Assembly (NCBI RefSeq): GCF_018614055.1
Contig: NZ_JAGGPB010000001.1
Coordinates: 383,209 to 447,208 of the forward strand
Direction of reading: 5' to 3'
Length of the DNA: 64,000 nt
DNA from: Streptomyces sp. ISL-98
GTDB lineage: Bacteria; Actinomycetota; Actinomycetes; Streptomycetales; Streptomycetaceae
This document shows positions 1-8,957 of the stretch, piece by piece. The notes under the pieces were generated by a model that saw only the letters and a program-made list of their open reading frames with translations, was not told the DNA's origin and made no database searches. A program made the translations under genes and the position numbers. The stretch's first letter is position 1; every line of letters starts with the position of its first letter.

Positions 1-476
1 AAGGGGCCGGTGGTTTCGCCGGGGCCACGCAGGAGACGGCCGATTCCGCCGGTCTGATGATGGACACGCTGGCCGTCGTCGGCCACTCGGACGGCGCCGG
101 GCTTTCCCGGTCGTACGACGTCCTGCGCGGCGGAAACGAGGGTCTCCTGGTCGCCTTCTTCGGTGACCTGGACGACGAGCAGGCTGCCGTGGCGGCGCGC
201 ATGCGCCAGCGCAGCGGCGCCGCCGTCGCCTTCGTCCTGGACAGCGCCACGTGGGTGCGGGGGCACGAGGCCCCGGATGCCGGGCGGCCCGCGGGCGAGG
301 CTGCGGCGGAGGTCGAGGAGCGGGTCAGGCCGCTGCGCGAGGCGGGGTGGACGGTGCTCGCCGTGCCTCCGGGCACGCCGCTCGCCGATCTGTGGCGGAC
401 TGCGGAACGACAGCGCACCGGCGCGGGGGCCTCCCCTGCGGGCGGCGCGGCAGGCACATCTGGGGGTTGGTCATGA
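1..476 (+). CDS. DUF58 domain protein, C-terminal part (partial at window edge)
   Basis: The frame is open from the first bases and ends in TGA at 474-476, giving about 157 C-terminal residues. The start lies outside the window. The segment (GNEGLLVAFFGDLDD, then an AFVLD strand, then REAGWTVLAVPPGTPLADLW) reads like the C-terminal end of an actinobacterial DUF58 protein, a von Willebrand A-like family that usually sits between a MoxR ATPase and a transglutaminase-like membrane protein. The next gene is exactly such a transglutaminase and its ATG overlaps this stop (ATGA), so the two are translationally coupled. The biochemical role of DUF58 proteins is not settled. The family call rests on neighbourhood plus fragmentary sequence. 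Confidence 0.75.
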   Translation, partial: GAGGFAGATQETADSAGLMMDTLAVVGHSDGAGLSRSYDVLRGGNEGLLVAFFGDLDDEQAAVAARMRQRSGAAVAFVLDSATWVRGHEAPDAGRPAGEAAAEVEERVRPLREAGWTVLAVPPGTPLADLWRTAERQRTGAGASPAGGAAGTSGGWS

Positions 477-2902
477 GTGGTCGCGGACGGCTGGCGCTGT
501 GCGCCATGGCGGCCACGCTGATGGCGGCGGGCGCGCTGCTGCCGCTGGTCGACAAGGCGTCATGGTTTCTGACGGCCGTGCTGCTGGTGGCGATCCAGGC
601 GGGCGTGGGGGCGCTGGCCCGGCGGGTGCCGCTGGCCCGGTCCCTGACCGTCGCGGTCCAGGCCTTCGTGGCTCTGGTGATGCTCACCGTGGTGTTCGCC
701 ATGGACGCGGCGATCGGCGGCGTACTGCCGGGGCCCGAGGCGTTCCGGGAGTTCGGCCGGCTGTTCACTTCGGGCGCGGAGGAGGTCGGGCGGTACGCCA
801 TCCCGGCTCCGGCGACCGAGGGCATCAGGCTGATGCTGGTCGGCGGTGTGCTGCTGATCGGGCTTGCCGTGGACGCGCTCGCCGTGACGTTTCGCAGTGC
901 GGCTCCGGCGGGGCTGCCGCTGCTCGCGCTGTACTCGGTGGCCGCAGGTCTTTCGCAGGGCGGAGCGGGCTGGCTGTGGTTCCTGCTGGCGGCCTCCGGC
1001 TATCTGCTGCTTCTGCTGGCCGAGGGCCGGGACCGGCTCTCCCAGTGGGGCCGCGTCTTCGGCGGCGCACCGCGCACCGGGAGCCGTACGGCAGCGGCCG
1101 GATTCGAGACGGCGGGCGGCTCCGCGCTGGCCCCGGTCCGTACGGGCCGGCGCATCGGCGTACTGGCGCTGGGCATCGCCCTGGTGGTCCCCGCCGCGCT
1201 GCCGGCGCTGGACGGGGGGCTGCTGGCGGGCACGGGCGCCGGTAAGGGGTCCGGTTCCGGGGGCGGGACCATTTCGGCGGTGAATCCGCTGGTCTCGCTG
1301 CAGAACAGCCTGAACCAGCCCGAGGACCGCGAGGTGCTGCGGTACCGCACGAACACGGACAGCACGCGGGATCTGTATCTGCGGATCGTCGCGCTGGACC
1401 AGTTCGACGGTTCCGCGTGGAAGTCGTCGGAGCGTCGGATCGAGGACGTACCCGACCGGCTGCCCCGTCCGCAGGGGCTCAGCCCCGACGTCCGTGCGAC
1501 CGAGATCAACTCCAGTGTCTCGGCAGCCGGCTGGTACTCCCAGAGCTACCTCCCGATGCCGTACCCGGCGACGCAGGTGGACATCGGCGGCCGCTGGCGT
1601 TACGAACCGGCCGGGCGGACGCTCGTGGGCGACCGGGGCCAGACCACGCGCGGTGTCCGCTACACGGTGAGCAGCCTGATAGTGCGGCCGACCGCGGAGC
1701 AGCTGGCCGCGGCCTCGCCGCCGCCTGCCGCGATGCTGCGCGAGTACACCAAGGTGCCCGATTCGCTGCCCGAGGTGGTGAGTTCGACGGCGCTCGACGT
1801 GACGAGGGGTGCGTCGAACGACTACGAGCGGGCGGTCAAGCTCCAGGACTGGTTCGCTGCGGAGGGCGGTTTCACGTACGACACGCAGGTCCAGTCGGGC
1901 AGCGGCACTGCCGCGATCGCCCGCTTCCTCAGGGACAAGGAAGGCTTCTGCGTCCACTTCTCGTTCTCGATGGCTGCGATGGCAAGGACGTTGGGCATCC
2001 CGGCCCGGGTGGCGGTGGGTTTCACGCCCGGCACGGGGCAGTCGGACGGCACCATGTCGGTCGGCCTGCGCGATGCGCACGCGTGGCCGGAGCTGTACTT
2101 CGAGGGCGTGGGCTGGACCCGGTTCGAGCCCACGCCGACCCGTGGCTCGGTGCCGGACTACACCCGCGCACAGACGCCGTCCGGTGAGGCGTCCAACCCG
2201 GCGGAGGCGGAGCCCAGCACGTCGTCGGTGCCGTCGGCCGCGCCCAGCGCCACGGACAGCTGCCCGGCGCAGAGCAGGAAGCTGGGCGACTGCGGCGGTC
2301 CGGCGCAGCAGGGTGGGGCCGGCCCCACCGACCCCGGGGTTTCCGCCGGGTTCGTGATCCTGGTGGCGCTGGGCGTGGCCCTCGCGGTGCTGGTTCCCCT
2401 GGTGCCGCTGCTATTGCGGAGCCGGACGCGCTCGCGACGGCTCGGCTCCGGCGGACGCACGTCCGCGGATGCGGCCGCCCGTACGCTGGCCGGCTGGCGT
2501 GAGATCACGGACTCGGCCTGGGACTACGGCATCGCGCCGGACGAGTCGCAGACGCCGCGCAAGGCGGCTGCTCGGATCGTGCGTCTCGGCGGGCTCGAAG
2601 GCGCGTCCGCCGAGGCGGTGCACCGGGCGGCGGGGGCGGTGGAGCAGGTGCTCTACGCCCCTCGGCCCTCGGACGCGGGCGGTCTCGCCGAAGAGGCCCA
2701 GCGGGTACGGGCGGGTCTGCGGGCAGCCGCCGGGCGGAGGGCACGTCTGCGGGCAGTGCTCGCGCCCCGCTCGGCTGTCCGCGTGGTGTGGGCCATGTCG
2801 GAGCGCTGGGCCGCGGTGTCGAACCGCTGGGGAGCGAGCCGCTGGAACCTGAACCGGTGGGCCGGTGCCCTGCGGCGCCGCCCGTCCCGTCAGGGCGGCT
2901 GA
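473..2902 (+). CDS. TgpA-like transmembrane transglutaminase (DUF3488/transglutaminase-like)
   Basis: 809 aa from ATG 473, which overlaps the stop of the DUF58 gene. The N-terminal third is hydrophobic (several membrane spans, DUF3488-like), followed by an extracytoplasmic transglutaminase-core domain. The catalytic Cys493 lies in GFCVHFS, His536 in DAHAWPE, and the third position is Glu552 in WTRFEPTP, where many family members carry Asp. A Pro/Ser/Thr-rich linker leads to another span (about 625-648) and a cytoplasmic DUF4129-like tail rich in Arg and Trp. Related MoxR-DUF58-transglutaminase sets are essential or envelope-related in some bacteria, but the substrate here is unknown. A 20-bp inverted repeat follows the gene and probably terminates it. 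Confidence 0.9.
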   Translation: MSGRGRLALCAMAATLMAAGALLPLVDKASWFLTAVLLVAIQAGVGALARRVPLARSLTVAVQAFVALVMLTVVFAMDAAIGGVLPGPEAFREFGRLFTSGAEEVGRYAIPAPATEGIRLMLVGGVLLIGLAVDALAVTFRSAAPAGLPLLALYSVAAGLSQGGAGWLWFLLAASGYLLLLLAEGRDRLSQWGRVFGGAPRTGSRTAAAGFETAGGSALAPVRTGRRIGVLALGIALVVPAALPALDGGLLAGTGAGKGSGSGGGTISAVNPLVSLQNSLNQPEDREVLRYRTNTDSTRDLYLRIVALDQFDGSAWKSSERRIEDVPDRLPRPQGLSPDVRATEINSSVSAAGWYSQSYLPMPYPATQVDIGGRWRYEPAGRTLVGDRGQTTRGVRYTVSSLIVRPTAEQLAAASPPPAAMLREYTKVPDSLPEVVSSTALDVTRGASNDYERAVKLQDWFAAEGGFTYDTQVQSGSGTAAIARFLRDKEGFCVHFSFSMAAMARTLGIPARVAVGFTPGTGQSDGTMSVGLRDAHAWPELYFEGVGWTRFEPTPTRGSVPDYTRAQTPSGEASNPAEAEPSTSSVPSAAPSATDSCPAQSRKLGDCGGPAQQGGAGPTDPGVSAGFVILVALGVALAVLVPLVPLLLRSRTRSRRLGSGGRTSADAAARTLAGWREITDSAWDYGIAPDESQTPRKAAARIVRLGGLEGASAEAVHRAAGAVEQVLYAPRPSDAGGLAEEAQRVRAGLRAAAGRRARLRAVLAPRSAVRVVWAMSERWAAVSNRWGASRWNLNRWAGALRRRPSRQGG

Positions 2903-2940
2903 CGGGGGCACCCGGATACCGATACGCCCGGATGCGAATA

Positions 2941-2982
2941 CGAGTGAGGGGTGACCGCCTTGAGGCGGTCACCCCTCACTCG
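2941..2982. terminator. Bidirectional terminator between convergent genes
   Basis: A perfect 20-bp inverted repeat (arms 2941-2960 and 2963-2982) with a 2-nt centre lies between the convergent transglutaminase and DUF3040 genes. There is no T-tract, which is common for Streptomyces terminators. Confidence 0.8.
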
Positions 2983-3031
2983 CAGCAAGTGTTGGATGCG
3001 ATCGGGTGCGATCAGTGTGCGTGGCCGGTGC

Positions 3032-3433
3032 TCAGCGCCCCTGGCCCTCGTCGCGGCGGCGCTGCCACCGCTGCTCGATACGGTCCATGAACGACCTGCG
3101 CTGCCTGGTGCGGCTGCGAGCGGTCGTGCCAGGAGTGCCGGGTGCCGGTTGCTCACCGGGCTTCGGGGCCTTGCGCCAGCCGGTGACCGCGAGCACCGCG
3201 CAGCCGAGCATCACAAGGAAGCCGACCACGCTGATCCAGATCTGCTGTGCGACCATTCCGGCCATGAGGAGCGCGATACCCACCAGAAAGCCTGCGACCG
3301 CCTGGTAGACCCGTCGCCGGGTGTACGTACGCAGCCCGCTTCCCTCAAGCGCTGTCGCGAACTTGGGATCTTCGGCGTACAGCGCTCGCTCCATCTGCTC
3401 GAGCATTCGCTGCTCGTGCTCCGAGAGCGGCAC
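3032..3433 (-). CDS. DUF3040 domain membrane protein
   Basis: 133 aa from a GTG start preceded by AGGAGG-like sequence. The N-terminus (PLSEHEQRMLEQMERAL, then EDPKFA) is the hallmark of DUF3040 proteins of actinomycetes. Two membrane spans lie at about 44-63 and 65-84, separated by only a couple of residues, and a basic, Arg/Gln-rich C-terminal tail follows. DUF3040 has no known function. It ends convergently with the transglutaminase gene across a strong hairpin. The methyltransferase and HEPN genes lie upstream on the same strand, but 280 bp away, so a separate promoter is likely. The 3434-3716 gap holds no other convincing gene. Confidence 0.85.
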   Translation of the reverse strand: MPLSEHEQRMLEQMERALYAEDPKFATALEGSGLRTYTRRRVYQAVAGFLVGIALLMAGMVAQQIWISVVGFLVMLGCAVLAVTGWRKAPKPGEQPAPGTPGTTARSRTRQRRSFMDRIEQRWQRRRDEGQGR

Positions 3434-3716
3434 GGAGTCCTCCTAGTCGTCGGTCGCGGGGGGCGACCGTATGCGGCCCTTTCAGAATAGGCAGGGAATC
3501 GCCCCCGTGAAACCCGCCCTCTACGCCAATTCACAATCCGGGCCGCCATGCCGTGTCAGCTGCCTGAGGCGTCCATTCCCCATTGGCCGATCCGCCATGC
3601 CGGACGGTGTGCTCCGATCATACGGGGCGAGACGGCCGATCGGGTGGCCTGTGGCGCACTCCATGTGCCACTGCGTTGCTGATCAGCCGCGTCCGGCGCC
3701 CCGTTCGGCCGGTGCC

Positions 3717-4487
3717 TCAGGCCTCGCCGGGCTCCTGCTTCTCGCCCAGTACGTGCAGCTGGGTCGCGACGGCGTGGAACGCGGGGAGCTCGGCGGCCGC
3801 CGCTTCCAGCTTGAGCAGGGCGTCCAAGGCGCCGGGCTCGGTGTCCACCAGCACGCCGGGGACGAGGTCCGCGAAGACCCGCACGCCGTGGACGGCGCCG
3901 ACCTCCACACCGGCCGCGCCGACCAGTTCGGTGAGCTGGTCGGCGGTGAAGCGCCTGGGTACCGGATCGCCTTCGCCCCAGCGGCCCGCCGGGTCAGTGA
4001 GGGCATGCCTTGCTTCGGTGAAGTGGCCGGCCAGGGCCCTGGCCAGGACCGCGCCGCCGAGCCCGGCGGCGAGCAGGCTGAGCGTGCCCGACGGGCGGAG
4101 TGCCTCGACGGCGTTGCGCACACCCTCGGCAGGGTCGTCGACATATTCGAGGACGCCGTGGCACAGGACGACGTCGAAGCCGCCCCGCTCGACGACGTCG
4201 AAGAGGCCGTGGATGTCGCCCTGCACGCCCCGGACTCGGTCGTCGACCCCTGCTTCGGCGACTCGGCGCTCCAGCGCGAAGAGCGCGTTGGGGCTCGGGT
4301 CGACAACCGTGGCGCGGTGGCCGAGGCGGGCTACGGGCACCGCGAAGTTGCCCGTGCCGCCACCGGTGTCGAGGACGTCGAGGGTGTCTTTGCCGGTCGC
4401 CTTGACCTTGCGGTCGAGGGCGTCCTTGAGCACCTCCCAGACCACGGCGGTACGGAGGGAGGCGCGGGGGCGCATCGGGTCCGACAC
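3717..4487 (-). CDS. Class I SAM-dependent methyltransferase
   Basis: 256 aa, starting at a GTG with an AGGAG ribosome site 8-10 nt upstream. Motif I (LDVLDTGGGTGNF, residues 36-48) binds SAM and is followed by the acidic end of strand 2 (VVDPSP) and a post-motif segment FDVVLCHGVLEYVDDP, as in Rossmann-fold methyltransferases of the UbiE/SmtA/CmoM type. The substrate cannot be deduced. The C-terminal half (HALTDPAGRW...PRRFTADQLTELV) recalls CmoM/SmtA-like tRNA-modifying enzymes, but this resemblance is weak. It lies 115 bp downstream of the HEPN gene on the same strand and may share its transcript. Confidence 0.85.
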   Translation of the reverse strand: MSDPMRPRASLRTAVVWEVLKDALDRKVKATGKDTLDVLDTGGGTGNFAVPVARLGHRATVVDPSPNALFALERRVAEAGVDDRVRGVQGDIHGLFDVVERGGFDVVLCHGVLEYVDDPAEGVRNAVEALRPSGTLSLLAAGLGGAVLARALAGHFTEARHALTDPAGRWGEGDPVPRRFTADQLTELVGAAGVEVGAVHGVRVFADLVPGVLVDTEPGALDALLKLEAAAAELPAFHAVATQLHVLGEKQEPGEA

Positions 4488-4602
4488 GGCAGTTGACTCC
4501 TCGGCGCGGTGCCGCCGCGTGCGGCGGGGCGGTGAATGTTCGAGCGACGCATCGTTCTCGTAAAGGCCCTACCACCCTATTGCCTCCGGGGAGCAGCTCC
4601 GA

Positions 4603-5139
4603 TCACCCCGCGTCAGGCTGCTCCGTCCGGTCCGTACGGGGCTGTGGCAGCACCGGATCGAGCACGAGCAGCCGCTCGACGAGGCGCAGGAACATGGCCG
4701 CGTCGCGCAGCAGATCGTCGGCGTCGCGGGTGGTCACCGCTCCCTGTATGCCGGCCTCGGCGCGCGCCCGGCGACGGGCTCCGGAGGCGAACAGGGCACT
4801 CCACTCCGTCAGCTCCGGTGCGATCTCCGGCAGGACTTCCCAGGCGCTGCGGATCCGTTGGCGACGGCGCGCTGTTGTCTCGGGGCGTGCGCGGGCGGCT
4901 AGGACCGCGGCCGCTGTACGCAGGGCGGCGAGGTGGGCGGTGGCGTATCGCTCGTTCGACGTTTCGAGGGTGGCCGCCTCGTCCAGTCCGGTGCGTGCCT
5001 GGGCGAGCAGGCTGAGGGCGGCGGGCGGGGCGCCGGCCCTGCGCAGCACGGGATGGACGTCGCCGGCGGGGCCGGTCAGTGAGGGTGCAGGGCCGGTGGC
5101 GCGGCGCCGCTGGGCGGCGGCTGCGGGTGTGCGAGCCAT
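4603..5139 (-). CDS. SAV_6107-type HEPN domain protein
   Basis: 178 aa. ATG 5139 was chosen because AGGAGG lies 7 nt upstream; a longer open frame reaching 5310 would run through the neighbouring divergent promoter. The protein is almost all helical (LSLLAQARTGLDEAATLE, then YATAHLAALRTAAAVLAARA, then RIRSAWEVLPEIAPELTEWSALFA) and matches my memory of the SAV_6107 HEPN family of Streptomyces. The RNase-type R-x4-6-H motif of toxin HEPN proteins is not obvious, so nuclease activity should not be assumed. No MNT partner is adjacent, which argues against a simple toxin-antitoxin pair. Confidence 0.75.
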   Translation of the reverse strand: MARTPAAAAQRRRATGPAPSLTGPAGDVHPVLRRAGAPPAALSLLAQARTGLDEAATLETSNERYATAHLAALRTAAAVLAARARPETTARRRQRIRSAWEVLPEIAPELTEWSALFASGARRRARAEAGIQGAVTTRDADDLLRDAAMFLRLVERLLVLDPVLPQPRTDRTEQPDAG

Positions 5140-5255
5140 GACGAACCTCCTGTCGTCGCGTGACGGCTCTGTAGCCGTATGTGTCCATCGTGAGGGCCCC
5201 CACTGACAATCGGCTCTGACCTGGGGTTTTGCCTCGATCGCGAGTTCGGGATAGC

Positions 5256-5281
5256 TTTTGTACTGACCGGTCAGTTCAAAA
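5256..5281. promoter_or_regulatory. TetR-type operator upstream of the ATPase/YhgE/TetR operon
   Basis: The core ACTGACCGGTCAGT (5262-5275) is a perfect 14-bp palindrome. The flanks TTTTG and CAAAA extend the symmetry to 26 bp with a single mismatched pair. It sits 14-20 nt upstream of the GTG start of the ATPase gene, where it would overlap the promoter or transcript start. The operon encodes a TetR regulator, so autoregulation by that protein is the simplest reading. Confidence 0.8.
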
Positions 5282-5295
5282 GTGGGGAGGGGCTC

Positions 5296-6147
5296 GTGGA
5301 CAGCCCGCACGGGGCAGCTGTGACCGCCGAGAACTTCGGGCTCAAGGGCCCGCGCGGCTGGGCCTTCCGCGGCGTACGCGTCGACGCAGAGCCCGGCACA
5401 CTCATCGCGATAGAGGGCCCGTCAGGATCCGGCCGCACCTGTCTGCTGCTCGCCCTCACCGGCCGCATGCGCGCCACCGAGGGCCACGCGGAGGTGGGGG
5501 GCCTGCGCCTGCCGAAGAAGATGGCCGCCGTACGCCGTATCACCGGGCTCGGCCCGGTCGCGGGCGTGAGCGAACTCGACCCGGCCCTCACGGTCGCCGA
5601 GCACCTGCACGAGCGCGCGCTCCTCCAGCGCCGGTTCGACAGCGCGCTGCGCACGGTGTTCACACCGCGCGCCGAACGGGCCGCCGAGGCAAGGGCCAGG
5701 ATCGACGCAGCGCTCGACGCCGTGGGCCTGGACCTGGAATCACTGCCCAAGGGGCCGCGTACCTCCGTACGGGATCTGGAGCGTCTGGAGGCGCTGCGCC
5801 TGTCGGTCGGGCTCGCGCTGATGGGCCGTCCGCGGCTGCTCGCCGTGGACGACGCGGACCTCAAGCTCTCCGACACCGAACGGGCCCTGGCCTGGGAGCT
5901 GCTGCGCTCTGTCGCCGCGGCAGGGACGACCGTCGTCGCGGTGTGCAGCGAGGCGCCCGACGACGCACTGCGGGTCACGACCGCGGGGGACCCGGCTGAC
6001 AGGGCCGGCACCGCCGACGCTGTCGATGCCGGAGACGCCGCTGACGCCGACGACGACGCAGCTGACGCCAACAAGACCGACGAGACCGACACGACCGACG
6101 ACGAAAAGGGGGCGGACGATGCGCTCGCCGAAGCTGGCCGCGCTTGA
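5296..6147 (+). CDS. ABC-transporter-like ATPase with degenerate signature
   Basis: 283 aa from GTG 5296 (GGGGAGGGG upstream). The Walker A is GPSGSGRT (41-48). The Walker B-like strand LLAVDDAD (181-188) carries Asp186 where ABC ATPases have the catalytic Glu. The expected LSGGQ signature is replaced by a weak SVRDLERLEALRLSVGLAL segment. The last 50 residues are a Asp/Ala/Thr-rich acidic tail. The gene overlaps the YhgE/Pip gene by 29 bp and shares its operator, so the protein probably energises or regulates that membrane protein. Hydrolysis may be slow or absent given the missing Glu; this is inference. Confidence 0.8.
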   Translation: MDSPHGAAVTAENFGLKGPRGWAFRGVRVDAEPGTLIAIEGPSGSGRTCLLLALTGRMRATEGHAEVGGLRLPKKMAAVRRITGLGPVAGVSELDPALTVAEHLHERALLQRRFDSALRTVFTPRAERAAEARARIDAALDAVGLDLESLPKGPRTSVRDLERLEALRLSVGLALMGRPRLLAVDDADLKLSDTERALAWELLRSVAAAGTTVVAVCSEAPDDALRVTTAGDPADRAGTADAVDAGDAADADDDAADANKTDETDTTDDEKGADDALAEAGRA

Positions 6148-8287
6148 GCTGAAGCGGTTCGGCAGGGGGAAGCTGCCGCGCGCCGCGCTCGTCGCGCTGC
6201 TGCTGCTTCCGCTGCTGTACGGCGCGCTGTACCTGTGGTCTTTCTGGGACCCGTACGGCAAGCTCGACCGCATTCCCGTAGCCCTCGTGAACGACGACAA
6301 GGGCGCGACCGTCTCCGGCAAGAAGATCGCCGCAGGTGACGAGATCACCGGAAAGCTGCACGACAGCGACGTCTTCGAGTGGCACGAGGTGAGCGCCGAC
6401 GACGCCCGCAGGGGCGTGGAGGACGGCGCGTACTACCTGTCCCTGACCATGCCGTCGGACTTCAGCGAGCGGATCGCGTCCAGCTCCGGCGACGTGCCCG
6501 AGACGAGCGCCCTGCAGGTGCGCACGAACGACGCCAACAACTACATCGTCGGGCAGATCTCGAAGACCGTCTTCTCCGAGGTGAGGACCGCCGCGTCGAA
6601 GAACGCCTCCCGTTCATTCCTCGACCGGATCTTCATCTCCTTCTCCGACATCCATGACGCCACGCAGACGGCGGCCAAGGGCGCCGACGACATCAAGGGC
6701 GGGATCGGCAAGGCCAAGAAGGGCTCCGGCGACCTCAAGAGCGGTCTCGGCAAGGCCAAGGACGGCTCCAAGAGCCTCGCGGACGGCCTGCAGAACGCCA
6801 AGAAGGGCAGCGGCGACCTCGCGGCCGGCCTCAAGCGGCTGAACAAGGGCTCCGGCGACCTGAAGAGCGGCTCCCAGCAGGTGGCGGACGGCACGCAGAA
6901 GCTGGCCGACAAGGTCAACGGAATCGCCGGCACAGTAAGGCCGTACCTCAAGGACAACGGCAAGACGATCGGCGACACGGCGAAGCTCGTCGCCGACAGC
7001 ACCCGGATCGTCCGCGAGAATCTCGGCACGCTCGTGAAGGCCGCGCCCGTCCTGGCCGAGGGCTCCCGCGAGGCCGCCGACGAGCTGCACACCGTCTACC
7101 AGGCGCGCTGTGTGGACCAGCCGCTCCCCGACCCCGCCTGCCCGCAGCTGAAGAAGGCCGACAAAGCAGCGGCGGACACGGCGCTCATCTCCGCCGACGT
7201 CAACAATCTCGTCAAGAACCAGCGCGGCGACCTGACGCAGCTGGACAAGGACCTGGCCCAGCTCCAGACGAAGGCGCGCGAGCTCTCGGTCCGCGCTCCC
7301 CACCTCGACGAGGACCTGAGCAGCGCCGTCAGCAAGGTCAACGCGCTCAACACCGGCGCCAACAAGGTCGCCCGGGGCGCCGCGAAGCTCGACACAGGAC
7401 TGACCGACGCCAGGACCGGCGCCGTGAATCTCGACCAGGGCATCGGCAGGCTCAACAACGGCGCCGCCGACCTGGACGGTGGAGTCGGCAGGCTGAAGAA
7501 CGGCGCCGGGGAGCTGAACGGCGGCCTGATCAAGCTCGTCGACGGCTCCGGCGAACTCGCCACCGGCTTGCACAAGGGCGTCACCAAGATCCCCGACTAC
7601 GACAAGAACGACCGCGACCAGCGCACCGAGGTGATGGCCGACCCGGTCCAGCTCGCCTCCCAGTCGATGCACAAGGCGCCCAACTACGGCACCGGCTTCG
7701 CCCCGTACTTCATCCCGCTGTCCCTGTGGGTCGGCGCGATGGTCGGATACATGCTGATCCAGCCGCTCAACCGGCGCGCGCTGTCGGCCGGAGCCTCCGC
7801 CTGGCGGATCGCCCTGGCGGGCTGGCTGCCGGTGGCCGCCATCGGCGTACTGCAGGTCGGCATCCTGATGTCCGTACTGCACTGGTCTCTCGGCCTCAAG
7901 ATGGAGCACGCCGCAGGGACGATCGGGTTCCTGGCGCTGGTGACCGGCTGCTTCGCGGCGATCGTGCAGTGGCTCAACGCCCGCTTCGGCGCTGCGGGCC
8001 GGATCCTCGTCCTGGCGGTGCTGATGCTCCAGCTCACATCGGCCGGCGGCACCTACCCCGTACAGACCAGTCCGGGCTTCTTCAACGCCATCCACCCCTT
8101 CCTGCCGATGACTTATGTCGTGGAGGGCCTGCGCAGGCTCATCACGGGCGGCGGCCTGGAGCCGGTCTGGACGGGCAGCCTGGTACTGCTCGCCTTCACC
8201 GCCGGGGCCCTCGCACTGACGGCCGTCTCCGCGCGACGCAAGCAGGTGTGGACGCTCGACCGTCTGCACCCGGAGCTCAGCCTGTGA
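6119..8287 (+). CDS. YhgE/Pip family membrane protein with 14-residue Leu/Gly repeats
   Basis: 722 aa from ATG 6119, which lies inside the end of the ATPase gene behind AAAGGGGG. A first span (about 22-42) is followed by the Pip N-terminal motif region (IPVALVNDDKGA). The large external loop holds two blocks of 14-residue repeats of the form G[SA]xxLxxGxxxAxx: six around residues 184-270 and five around 414-490. These match the XXXLXXG heptad repeats known in this family. The C-terminal 200 residues carry about five spans like ABC-2 permeases (FIPLSLWVGAMVGYMLIQPL onward). YhgE/Pip proteins include phage-receptor and type VII-secretion-like components. Here pairing with an ATPase and TetR suggests an inducible exporter. 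Confidence 0.9.
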   Translation: MRSPKLAALELKRFGRGKLPRAALVALLLLPLLYGALYLWSFWDPYGKLDRIPVALVNDDKGATVSGKKIAAGDEITGKLHDSDVFEWHEVSADDARRGVEDGAYYLSLTMPSDFSERIASSSGDVPETSALQVRTNDANNYIVGQISKTVFSEVRTAASKNASRSFLDRIFISFSDIHDATQTAAKGADDIKGGIGKAKKGSGDLKSGLGKAKDGSKSLADGLQNAKKGSGDLAAGLKRLNKGSGDLKSGSQQVADGTQKLADKVNGIAGTVRPYLKDNGKTIGDTAKLVADSTRIVRENLGTLVKAAPVLAEGSREAADELHTVYQARCVDQPLPDPACPQLKKADKAAADTALISADVNNLVKNQRGDLTQLDKDLAQLQTKARELSVRAPHLDEDLSSAVSKVNALNTGANKVARGAAKLDTGLTDARTGAVNLDQGIGRLNNGAADLDGGVGRLKNGAGELNGGLIKLVDGSGELATGLHKGVTKIPDYDKNDRDQRTEVMADPVQLASQSMHKAPNYGTGFAPYFIPLSLWVGAMVGYMLIQPLNRRALSAGASAWRIALAGWLPVAAIGVLQVGILMSVLHWSLGLKMEHAAGTIGFLALVTGCFAAIVQWLNARFGAAGRILVLAVLMLQLTSAGGTYPVQTSPGFFNAIHPFLPMTYVVEGLRRLITGGGLEPVWTGSLVLLAFTAGALALTAVSARRKQVWTLDRLHPELSL

Positions 8288-8907
8288 GAATCGAGCCCAT
8301 GGAAAGCAGCAGAACGCGCCGCGAGACCACCAGGCAGAAGCTCTACGAGGCGGCCGTCACTCTCATCGCGGAGCAGGGTTTCTCCTCGACGACGGTGGAC
8401 CAGATCGCCGAGCGCGCCGGGGTCGCCAAGGGCACGGTCTACTACAACTTCAAGAGCAAGACCGAGCTCTTCGAAGAGCTGCTGCGGCACGGCGTCGGCC
8501 TGCTCACCGCCTCCCTCCAGGCCGCGGCCGACGAGACGGACGAGCGCGGCGGGACCAAGGTGGAGGCCCTCGACGCGATGATCAGGGCCGGTCTCGGGTT
8601 CATCGACCGCTACCCGGCCTTCACCCAGCTGTACGTCGCCGAACTGTGGCGCACCAACAGGGCCTGGCAGTCGACCCTCCTGGTGGTACGGCAGGAAGCC
8701 GTCGCCGTCGTCGAGACGGTGCTGCGGGAGGCCGTCGGGAACGGTGAGCTCAGCGAGGAGATCGACATTCCGCTGACGGCGGCCGCGCTGGTCGGGATGG
8801 TGCTGGTCGCGGCGCTCGACTGGCAGGCGTTCCAGCGGGAGCGGACGATCGACGACGTGCATTCGGCGCTGTCGCGGCTGCTGCACGGCCGGGTGAGCGG
8901 CCACTAG
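8284..8907 (+). CDS. TetR/AcrR family transcriptional regulator
   Basis: 207 aa from GTG 8284, whose GTGA overlaps the stop of the YhgE gene; ATG 8299 is an alternative that shortens it by 5 residues. The N-terminal helix-turn-helix is typical (TLIAEQGFSSTTVDQIAERAGVAKGTVYYNFKSK), followed by a helical ligand-binding domain with an AELWRTNRAWQ segment. As the last gene of the ATPase-YhgE operon it most likely binds the 26-bp palindrome at 5256-5281 and derepresses the transporter when it binds a ligand. The ligand cannot be inferred. Confidence 0.93.
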   Translation: MRIEPMESSRTRRETTRQKLYEAAVTLIAEQGFSSTTVDQIAERAGVAKGTVYYNFKSKTELFEELLRHGVGLLTASLQAAADETDERGGTKVEALDAMIRAGLGFIDRYPAFTQLYVAELWRTNRAWQSTLLVVRQEAVAVVETVLREAVGNGELSEEIDIPLTAAALVGMVLVAALDWQAFQRERTIDDVHSALSRLLHGRVSGH

Positions 8908-8957
8908 AAGCACCGCCCGGAGCCCCCGCACAAGCGGCCCGGAGCCGCGAACAAAAG

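Noticed and set aside
560..2080. A 506-codon minus-strand frame inside the transglutaminase gene
   Set aside because: Arg/Gln-rich antisense frame without a ribosome site or motif.
4603..5139. HEPN toxin of a toxin-antitoxin pair
   Set aside because: No nucleotidyltransferase partner is adjacent and the R-x4-6-H catalytic motif was not evident. The conserved single gene fits the SAV_6107 housekeeping family better.
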